Source of the DNA: GH45 sp965370965
GTDB lineage: Bacteria > Bacteroidota > Bacteroidia > Bacteroidales > SZUA-534
DNA: 20,213 bases
NCBI GenBank assembly: GCA_965370965.1
Contig: CBDUWQ010000054.1
Location: forward strand, 1-20,213
Direction: 5' to 3'
Shown piece after piece: positions 14,287-20,213 of this stretch (positions are counted from its first letter, which is position 1; each line of letters opens with the position of its first letter). A model generated the notes under the pieces. That model worked only from the letters and a program-made list of their open reading frames with translations, did not search any database and was not told the DNA's origin. A program made the translations under genes and the position numbers.

Positions 14287-15768
14287 GTGAACAAACTACT
14301 ATTACCACTAAGCATGTTTTTCCTTTTCATTTCATTGTCGCTAAATTTAAATGCTGTAAATACCCAACACAAAAATATTGATACTGCCTTTACACAAAAT
14401 CAAATTGTTGAAAGCCCAGTTAGCAGCATACCTGCCAAAACTACATCGGTTGTTGATTTAACTAAAAGCGATGGCTTTTCGGTAAATTCATTATTTAGAG
14501 GTTTGTTAGGAATTTTAATACTTTTTTTAATTGCCTTTGCATTTAGTGAAAATCGAAAAGCTATTTCGTGGAAAATCATAGTAGTAGGTTTGATAATTCA
14601 ATTGCTTTTGGCGGTTGGTGTTTTGCAGGTACCTTTTATTCAGGTATTTTTTGAATTTATTGGAAAAATATTTGTTAAAGTACTTGATTTTACCCGCGAT
14701 GGTACTAATTTTTTATTTGGCGACTTTTTAGATACTTCAAAATACGGTTACATTTTTGCTTTTCAAATACTGCCAACCATAATTTTCTTTTCGGCTCTTA
14801 CAAGTGTGCTTTTTTATCTTGGCATAATTCAAAAAATTGTTTGGGGTTTAGCTTGGTTAATGTCTAAGGCAATGAAACTTTCGGGTGCCGAGAGTTTATC
14901 GGTAGCAGGCAATATATTTTTGGGTCAAACAGAAGCCCCTTTAATGATAAAGGCATATTTGCCAAAAATGAATAATTCGGAAATGTTTTTGGTTATGGTA
15001 GGTGGCATGGCTACTGTTGCAGGAGGTGTGCTTGCTGCCTATATAGGTTTTTTGGGTGGTAACGACCCCGTTCAGCGTTTGTTGTTTGCAAAACATTTGT
15101 TGGCTGCATCAATAATGGCTGCGCCTGGTGCAATAGTAATTTCTAAAATATTGGTTCCCCAAACCGAAAACATTAATAAAGATATTGATATATCGATGGA
15201 TAAAATAGGCTCCAATGTTTTGGATGCCATGAGCAACGGAACGTCTGAAGGGCTTAAGCTTGCAGCAAATGTTGGTGCCATGTTGTTGGTATTTTTTGCT
15301 TTTATTGCCATGGTTAACTTTGTTTTTTTTAAAATTGGAGACTGGACATCAATAAATAGTTGGATTGAAAATATTACCAACGGCCAGTACTCAGGATTAG
15401 ACTTGAAATTTATACTTGGTTATGGCTTAGCACCATTAATGTGGCTTATTGGTGTACCTGCTCAAGATATTACCCTTGTAGGGCAACTGTTAGGCGAAAA
15501 AATTATTGCAAGCGAATTTGTTGGATATGAAAGCCTTGCAAGTTTTAAAGCAGCAGGAGCCTTGGCATATTCAAAATCAACCATTATGGCTACATATATG
15601 CTTTGCGGTTTTGCAAATTTTGCATCAATAGGCATCCAGATAGGGGGCATTGGCGGTTTGGCCCCTAATAAACGACGGTTTTTATCAAAATACGGAATAA
15701 AAGCACTTCTTGCCGGCACACTTGCATCACTGCTTTCTGCTACAATTGTAGGTATGATTTTGGGTTAA
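14287..15768 (+). CDS. Concentrative nucleoside transporter (NupC/CNT family)
   Basis: This is a 493-residue inner-membrane importer of nucleosides driven by H+ or Na+. The CNT core starts near residue 70 (LFRGLLGILILFLIAFAFSENRKAISW). It includes QVPFIQVFFEFIGKIFVKVLDFTRDGTNFLFG, the substrate-site motif GQTEAPLMIKAYL, 'NSEMFLVMVGGMATVAGGVLAAYI', and the C-terminal FANFASIGIQIGGIGGLAPNKR. The family norm is about 400 residues; the extra N-terminal 70 residues include a signal-peptide-like segment (MNKLLLPLSMFFLFISLSLN) and a low-complexity linker. The start is GTG at 14287; ATG at 14314 is a possible alternative but loses the basic N-region. It is probably co-transcribed with the BFN gene; a terminator follows. 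Confidence 0.92.
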   Translation: MNKLLLPLSMFFLFISLSLNLNAVNTQHKNIDTAFTQNQIVESPVSSIPAKTTSVVDLTKSDGFSVNSLFRGLLGILILFLIAFAFSENRKAISWKIIVVGLIIQLLLAVGVLQVPFIQVFFEFIGKIFVKVLDFTRDGTNFLFGDFLDTSKYGYIFAFQILPTIIFFSALTSVLFYLGIIQKIVWGLAWLMSKAMKLSGAESLSVAGNIFLGQTEAPLMIKAYLPKMNNSEMFLVMVGGMATVAGGVLAAYIGFLGGNDPVQRLLFAKHLLAASIMAAPGAIVISKILVPQTENINKDIDISMDKIGSNVLDAMSNGTSEGLKLAANVGAMLLVFFAFIAMVNFVFFKIGDWTSINSWIENITNGQYSGLDLKFILGYGLAPLMWLIGVPAQDITLVGQLLGEKIIASEFVGYESLASFKAAGALAYSKSTIMATYMLCGFANFASIGIQIGGIGGLAPNKRRFLSKYGIKALLAGTLASLLSATIVGMILG

Positions 15769-15797
15769 AACCTTGAATCAGTAAAACTATTGACAAA

Positions 15798-15895
15798 CTC
15801 TAAAAATCACTTATTTACAACAGTAAAGTCGAACTTCATAAATATTGAAAGCTTTCACAGTAGCGAAACAGGCATTGGTGAATAAATTTTTAGAG
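15798..15895. repeat. Imperfect inverted repeat in the spacer before the kinase gene
   Basis: CTCTAAAAAT (15798-15807) is exactly complementary to 15886-15895. Similarity continues inwards (TTATTTAC / TTATTCAC) after a 3-nt gap, making arms of about 22 nt enclosing about 55 nt. Nothing coding lies inside that I can support; a long hairpin RNA or a tiny repeat element is possible. Confidence 0.4.
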
Positions 15896-15928
15896 AGTGC
15901 CTAATTATTTAGGTTATCTATTTTTTTT

Positions 15929-15956
15929 AAAAACATAGTGCTTCCTATGTTTTTTT
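15929..15956 (+). terminator. Terminator after the nucleoside transporter
   Basis: AAAAACATAG (15929-15938) pairs with CTATGTTTTT (15945-15954) around a 6-nt loop, and T continues to 15956. It lies about 160 nt after the transporter stop and about 50 nt before the kinase gene, so it separates the two. Confidence 0.7.
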
Positions 15957-16004
15957 ATATTAAATTTATACATCTAATATTAGTTAACCTTTGTCTAAAC
16001 ACCC

Positions 16005-17912
16005 ATGAAACGCAAAGCCAATTTGTTTGTTTTATTTATTGTGTTATTTGTTACCACATCTATATCTGGTATTGTTGTTTTTAATGTAAAAAAACAACTA
16101 AACAGTGTAATAAATGATGAAAAAACAAGACTAAATGAAAGGATACTTGAAGAATTCAGATATTTTGGCATTTACTTAACCCACCTTGAAAAACAAACCA
16201 CATATGCGTATAAAAATAGGGTAATTAAAGCAGCAAACTATTTAAACAAAAATTGGAAACATGGCAATGAAGTGCCCGATAGCATCTTAAAAAAAGTTGC
16301 TAAAAATATTGAAGTTGATAACCTTTTATTAATTAACAAAAATGCAATAGTTGTTAAAAGCACCTTAAAAGATAAACTTAACTACGATTTTAAAAATGAA
16401 GGTGCAGATTTTATCGAATTTTTCAATAATATTTTTGATTTACCCTATTACAAAACCTATAACATTAGTGTTAATCCAAAAAACAATAGAATATATATGT
16501 ATTCGTATTATGCACCGAAAAACGCATTATATACTGTTAATACAATAATAAATTTTGATGCCGATATTAACCCTAAATCCAATTACTTAATAAACAACAT
16601 ATTGTATAAGCATATTAATGATATTATACCCAAAGTAAACAAAATAGTTATTGATATGCATTTGTTTAACCTTGACGATACCACAAAAATATCAATACTT
16701 GATAATAAAACTGAACTAAGGTTAAATTCAAAAGCTTGGGCTGAGTTATTAAATAAAGGAGAATATGAAATAGAGACAGAAAATGGAGTAAAATACTATT
16801 ACATAATAAAACCATTATTAAATATAACCGGATTACCAAACCAAATTATTTTGTATGCTGAATTTGACTATACTGTACGTTATGGCTTTGCATTAAAAAT
16901 TTTAATGTATATAATAATAACAATATTAATACTACTGTTGTTGGTTTTTGTAGTTTCACCTGCTATTATTGACAAAATGTTTTTTGATAAAATTGCCATA
17001 ATAAATTTTAATTTGAATGCATTGCGGTTTGCTAAATACGATATTTTAAAATCGTTTAAAGGTAACGATGAATTATCGGTAATAGCTGAAAATATTGAAT
17101 ATGTAAAGGAGTCGGTAATAGAGCGGGAAAAACAACTTAAAGAGTCGAAAATTATGGCTGAAGTAGCAGATAAGCTCAAATCGGCATTTTTAGCAAACAT
17201 GAGCCATGAGATTAGGACTCCATTAAATGCAGTAGTAGGTTTTTCGCAGTTATTGCGCGATGCCAATCCGTCGCCGTCTGATGTTGAAAAATATGTTGAT
17301 TTAATAAATTCAAATAGTAACAAGCTGCTCCAAATTATTAGCGATATTATTGATTTGAGTCAAATTGAATCGGGGCAACTAAAAATTATAGCACGCCCAG
17401 TTTGCTTAAATGAGCTGTTTAATGAATTATATGCTTTTGCACAAACAAAACTTTATAACGAAAACCTTGCTTACAACACTAAAAGCATTAACATATTAGT
17501 TGAGCATGGTGAAATTTCAAAAGGTGACTGCATGACAACGGATCCATTTAGGATAAAGCAAATAATGGAACAACTTATTGATAACGCAATAAAATTTACC
17601 TGCCAAGGTGAAATAAGAATAGGCTTTAAAATTACCGACGATATAATAGAGCTTTTTGTGCGCGACACCGGTATTGGAATAGCTGAAGATGATAATTTAA
17701 AAATATTTGGAAGATTTGTACAGGCCGCAGATTATATGACAAGAGAATATGGAGGAACCGGTTTAGGTTTGGCCATTTGCAGTGAACTGGTTAGGATGTT
17801 AGGTGGCACAATAGGTGTTGATAGCACAATAAACCAAGGGAGCATATTTTCTGTTAAACTGCCTTATAATAAATCAAAACAAGACAATATAGGTCAAAAA
17901 CCACACAGTTAA
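16005..17912 (+). CDS. Membrane-bound sensor histidine kinase
   Basis: This is a 635-residue inner-membrane sensor kinase that autophosphorylates on histidine and passes phosphate to a response regulator. TM1 lies at about residues 7-26 and TM2 at about 297-320, enclosing an extracytoplasmic sensor region of about 270 residues with no motif I recognise. A HAMP-like/coiled-coil linker (about 335-390) follows. The HisKA box is FLANMSHEIRTPLNAVVGFSQLL with H401. The HATPase domain has the N box QLIDNAIKFT (N527), G1 DTGIGI (D554), the F box IFGRFVQ and G2 GGTGLGLAI (583-591). The protein ends after the last strand; there is no receiver domain. No response regulator gene is adjacent, so its partner is unknown. 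Start ATG at 16005; its stop lies 2 nt from the converging relic gene. Confidence 0.93.
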   Translation: MKRKANLFVLFIVLFVTTSISGIVVFNVKKQLNSVINDEKTRLNERILEEFRYFGIYLTHLEKQTTYAYKNRVIKAANYLNKNWKHGNEVPDSILKKVAKNIEVDNLLLINKNAIVVKSTLKDKLNYDFKNEGADFIEFFNNIFDLPYYKTYNISVNPKNNRIYMYSYYAPKNALYTVNTIINFDADINPKSNYLINNILYKHINDIIPKVNKIVIDMHLFNLDDTTKISILDNKTELRLNSKAWAELLNKGEYEIETENGVKYYYIIKPLLNITGLPNQIILYAEFDYTVRYGFALKILMYIIITILILLLLVFVVSPAIIDKMFFDKIAIINFNLNALRFAKYDILKSFKGNDELSVIAENIEYVKESVIEREKQLKESKIMAEVADKLKSAFLANMSHEIRTPLNAVVGFSQLLRDANPSPSDVEKYVDLINSNSNKLLQIISDIIDLSQIESGQLKIIARPVCLNELFNELYAFAQTKLYNENLAYNTKSINILVEHGEISKGDCMTTDPFRIKQIMEQLIDNAIKFTCQGEIRIGFKITDDIIELFVRDTGIGIAEDDNLKIFGRFVQAADYMTREYGGTGLGLAICSELVRMLGGTIGVDSTINQGSIFSVKLPYNKSKQDNIGQKPHS

Positions 17913-17914
17913 TT

Positions 17915-18441
17915 CTACTCCGTTTTTTTAATCTCTTTAACTTGTAATTCATCAAAGTAACTTACGGCATCTGCCTTTGTCCAAAGACCAATTTTTCCTG
18001 CATTTTTAAAGGTTTCATCTTTTACCTGAAAAAGTTGCTTGTTGTTTAGGTAAACTGTAAACAGGCTATCTGCAACTGTTAATTTTAAGTTATTCCAACC
18101 ATCACCAAGGGGGTCAACACTAACACTGAAATACCTCTGTTTTTTAGTACTATTGTCCTTATGGGGTCTCCGCTCCAAAACAAATCGCATTGGGGGTTAT
18201 CCTTTTCGGCAATAAGGCGGTTTACTACACCGGTCGATTTTGTCTCTTCGGTATCATATACAGCTTTTACCAATATGCCAGTACTATCTTCAAACTCTTT
18301 TAAAATTGGTTCCGAAAATATTTGGTCAACACTTGTGTAAACTACTACCTCGTTTGTTGTGTTGTTGCAACTTATAATAGTTATTAAAAGTAGTAATGCT
18401 GTTAAATAAGTAAGTCTCTTTATCTGTTTGTATTTTGCCAT
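17915..18441 (-). pseudogene. Chimeric relic: N-terminus of an Fe-type ABC substrate-binding lipoprotein joined to the C-terminus of a LamG/DUF1080-like protein
   Basis: From ATG 18441 the first about 103 residues look like an iron(III)-type ABC substrate-binding protein. They have a lipoprotein signal peptide ending IISC (Cys25), then VVVYTSVDQIFSEPILKEFE, GVVNRLIAEK and DLFWSGDPIRTIVLKNRG. Family members are about 330 residues, so two thirds are missing. Around 18130 the similarity ends and the frame closes at 18085. In another frame the sequence continues with RYFSVSVDP, GWNNLKLTV, TVYLNNKQLFQV and GKIGLWTKADAVSYFDELQV to the stop at 17915. That is the end of a LamG/DUF1080 concanavalin-like domain that lacks its beginning. 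A deletion fusing two neighbouring genes out of frame explains this best. Neither part should work as usual. Confidence 0.72.
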
Positions 18442-18459
18442 TAAGGATTTGTTACTATA

Positions 18460-18727
18460 TAGTGCTTGCCCGAAAACGCAATTTCTGCGCCTGCCTGCAG
18501 CAGGCAGGTTACTTTTGTATTGGAAACAATCATCCGCCGCGGCGGAGTAAACTCCTGATTTTTAATACTACGAAACGACCAAAGGGAGTTCATAAACACC
18601 TTTGATAGTTTTTATTATTGTGAATAAAGCCCTGCCCGACTAATCGTTCAGGTTTACCTTAAGGCGGGCTTGAATTTGCGGTTTTCTGGCTAAGCACTTA
18701 AAAATACGGAGTTTTCTTGCTGACACT
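18460..18727. repeat. Composite repeat: inverted TAGTGCTTGCC ends enclosing GC-rich palindromes
   Basis: The left end is TAGTGCTTGCCCGAAAACGC (from 18460), continuing AATTTC. Read on the minus strand from 18699, AAGTGCTTAGCCAGAAAACC then GCAAATTC is its inverted counterpart. A third copy, TAGTGTCAGCAAGAAAACTC, lies just outside (from 18727, minus strand). Inside are CCTGCCTGC-A-GCAGGCAGG (18490-18508) and TCCGCCGCGGCGGA (18533-18546). The structure of about 240-270 bp with terminal inverted repeats and no gene resembles a MITE or REP-type element. Confidence 0.6.
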
Positions 18728-18896
18728 AAATAACTATACCTATTTCAGTCAACTTATTACATAACAAAGCCTAAGAAGTTATTAAATAGCTAAAATGTAC
18801 TTTACTTAATGGTTTTGTTTATCCGTTTAATATGAAATAAGCCTTTTTTTAAGTAACAAACATAATGAATAAAATAAACTTTAATTATTTTGAGTT

Positions 18897-18904
18897 TATA
18901 TTTG
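18897..18904 (+). promoter_or_regulatory. Possible -7 element of the NifX-like gene
   Basis: TATATTTG followed by CAG matches TAnnTTTG and lies 57 nt before the start codon at 18962. A -33 TTTG at the right distance is not evident. Confidence 0.45.
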
Positions 18905-18961
18905 CAGAAAATTAAAGAATCAAGCATATTGTGATAATTCTATTATCTAAAAAACCAAGAA

Positions 18962-19333
18962 ATGAAAATAGCAGTTCCAACAAAAAACAATAATGTTGAC
19001 GACCATTTTGGTCATTGTGAATATTTTACTGTTTACACCGTTGAAAACAACAAAATTATCCATTCTGAGGTAGTTCCATCGCTTCAGGGTTGTGGTTGTA
19101 AATCGAATATTGTAAACGACTTAAAAGCGAATGGAGTTGAACTAATGCTGGCTGGTAATATGGGGCAAGGAGCCTATAATAAGATTATGTTTACCGATAT
19201 AAAAGTAATTCGCGGTTGTTCAGGTAATGTGAATAAACTTATAGATAATTACCTTGCAGGAAACATAAAAGATGCATTGATTATTTGCGATCATCATCAT
19301 GCCGAGGGTTCAGATCATCAGTGTAATCACTAA
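18962..19333 (+). CDS. NifX/NifB-type dinitrogenase iron-molybdenum cofactor family protein
   Basis: This is a 123-residue cytoplasmic protein of the family that binds Fe-S or FeMo-type cofactors (PF02579). It starts with the family pattern MKIAVPT, then VDDHFGHCEYFTVY (13-25), a GCGCKSN segment (43-49), ELMLAGNMGQGAYN and VIRGCSGNV. Many such stand-alone proteins occur in organisms that do not fix nitrogen and have unknown roles in metal-cluster handling. The C-terminal tail CDHHHAEGSDHQCNH (109-123) has two Cys and five His and is a likely extra metal site. No nif genes are seen nearby, so nitrogen fixation is not implied. It converges with the pseudouridine synthase gene, 13 nt apart. Confidence 0.85.
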   Translation: MKIAVPTKNNNVDDHFGHCEYFTVYTVENNKIIHSEVVPSLQGCGCKSNIVNDLKANGVELMLAGNMGQGAYNKIMFTDIKVIRGCSGNVNKLIDNYLAGNIKDALIICDHHHAEGSDHQCNH

Positions 19334-19346
19334 TTACCACCTAAAT

Positions 19347-20072
19347 TTAGCAATCCCAGCCCATAATTTCCATAACTCTTTTAAACTCATTGCTAATGGT
19401 TGCTTCAATTTTGGTTTCGGTATTTGTTATGGGGTTAATAAAACCTATTTCCACTGCATGCAGCATCATAGTGGTCATGTTCCAACGCTCTTTAAACAGG
19501 CGATTTTGTTTGTTGCAGCCATGAGTTCGATCGCCAATTATTGGGTGAAAAATATGGTCAAAGTGTTTGCGTATTTGGTGGTATCTGCCCATTTGTGGAT
19601 AGGCCTCTATTAATGAGTACCGTGAGGTGTTAAATTTTCCAAACGGAACATCAATTTCTGTGCGTTTAAGAGTTTTATAGTGCGTTATTGCCTCTTGTTT
19701 TTTTTTCTTTTCATTCATCAAAACGTAATCAATTGTTCCTTTATCATCAGTATATCCACGTACAACAGCCATGTATTTTTTAGTTACCTTGTTATTAGCA
19801 AATTGCTGTTGCATTAATGAGTTGGTGTTTTCATTGAGCGAAAAAAGCAGTACCCCCGAGGTTTTCCGGTCAATACGGTGGCATGGATACACAAACTGCC
19901 CAAGTTGATTACGGAGTTCCTGAACAGCAAAAACTTTAGCATCATCGGCATATTTTGAGCGATGTACTAATAAACCATGTGGCTTATTTATGGCTATTAG
20001 GTAATCATCTTTATAAATTATTTCAAGCTCCACTTTATAAATTTTGGGTAAATAAATAGGCATGATAATCAT
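19347..20072 (-). CDS. truC: tRNA pseudouridine synthase of the TruC/RluA family
   Basis: Converts uridine to pseudouridine in RNA; the closest match I recognise is TruC, which modifies U65 of some tRNAs. The 241 residues show LEIIYKDDYLIAINKPHGLLVHRS near the N-terminus. The RluA signature HRIDRKTSGVLLFS follows, with catalytic Asp68. Then come KKYMAVVRG, the TruC-like 'EAITHYKTLKRTEIDVPFGKFNTSRYSLIEAYPQMGRYHQIRKH' region, HPIIGDRTHG and MLHAVEIGF. The absence of an S4 domain also fits TruC over RluC/RluD. Start ATG at 20072; a second in-frame ATG lies three codons later (20063) and cannot be excluded. The 140 nt beyond it to the window end show no gene. Confidence 0.9.
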   Translation of the reverse strand: MIIMPIYLPKIYKVELEIIYKDDYLIAINKPHGLLVHRSKYADDAKVFAVQELRNQLGQFVYPCHRIDRKTSGVLLFSLNENTNSLMQQQFANNKVTKKYMAVVRGYTDDKGTIDYVLMNEKKKKQEAITHYKTLKRTEIDVPFGKFNTSRYSLIEAYPQMGRYHQIRKHFDHIFHPIIGDRTHGCNKQNRLFKERWNMTTMMLHAVEIGFINPITNTETKIEATISNEFKRVMEIMGWDC

Positions 20073-20213
20073 TTTTATTAAAAAATGTGCTGTAATACAA
20101 TTACTATTTTTAACTTACATGATAAATATGCTGTTAACGTATTTAAATAAATTTAAGAGCTATAACCTGAATAATTCATGCGTTTAGTTTGATGTAGCTG
20201 TAAGGCATCGGAA

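Larger units (their letters stand above)
18442..18961. other. Repeat-rich spacer without genes
   Basis: About 520 nt with no supported gene. It holds a composite repeat structure at 18460-18727, GC-rich palindromes at 18490-18508 and 18533-18546, and, nearer the next gene, AT-rich sequence with a -7 promoter element at 18897-18904. Confidence 0.65.

Noticed and set aside
15769..15886. About 38 codons open in frame after the transporter stop codon
   Set aside because: No start codon of good context and no recognisable protein; it overlaps the inverted repeat, and stop-codon read-through is not otherwise supported.
18085..18190. A simple sequencing frameshift splitting one gene
   Set aside because: The two sides match different protein families, each missing its other part, so restoring the frame would not give a known protein.
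18510..18517. TACTTTTG resembling a -7 promoter element on the plus strand
   Set aside because: It lies inside the repeat element with no TTTG at -33 and no gene until 18962.
18962..19333. Evidence for nitrogen fixation
   Set aside because: NifX-type small proteins are common in non-fixing bacteria and no nif structural or assembly genes are in the window.

Overview
The window is an AT-rich chromosomal segment from a member of the Bacteroidota, probably an uncultured Bacteroidales/Marinilabiliales-like lineage. The phylum call rests on three things: promoters of the Bacteroidota type (TTTG, about 19-20 nt, then TAnnTTTG) ahead of rplU and the nuclease gene; the conserved rplU-rpmA-serS order; and a single-chain PurL of about 1230 residues. 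The genus cannot be read from the sequence.

Layout, left to right. (1) 1-2684 is an accessory patch. After 560 nt without a gene comes an overlapping two-gene unit: an ABC/OLD-type AAA ATPase (565-1803) and a 201-residue protein with a PD-(D/E)XK-like E-x-K signature (1794-2399). It is followed by degenerate palindromes. This pair is the best candidate for an undescribed, probably defence-type, system. (2) 2685-5399 holds three envelope or secreted proteins of unknown role. (3) 5455-9144 is purL. (4) 9451-11475 looks like a small island of about 1.95 kb. An intact tRNA-Arg(CCG) sits at one end, and a 45-nt copy of the tRNA's 3' part, with its own terminator, sits at the other. Between them are a DUF4143-type ATPase gene, three 33-bp-phased repeats in its promoter, and the first codons of an IS transposase. 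(5) 11547-13499 is the translation cluster rplU-rpmA-serS, read leftward. (6) 13647-15768, divergent from it, is a bifunctional-nuclease-family protein plus a concentrative nucleoside transporter. (7) 16005-17912 is a membrane histidine kinase. (8) 17915-18441 is a chimeric relic joining the start of an iron-type ABC substrate-binding lipoprotein to the end of a LamG/DUF1080-like protein. (9) 18442-18961 is a repeat-rich spacer. (10) 18962-19333 is a NifX/NifB-type small metal-cofactor protein, and 19347-20072 is a TruC-like tRNA pseudouridine synthase.

Housekeeping functions (purine synthesis, translation, tRNA modification, nucleoside uptake) form the backbone. Accessory material is inserted in three places: the left end, the tRNA-Arg site, and around 18 kb. 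A dispersed repeat (consensus near TAGTGCTTGCCMGAAAACKC) recurs at about 4.5, 5.4 and 18.5-18.7 kb, twice overlapping a TAG stop codon. All calls come from reading the sequence; no database search was possible.
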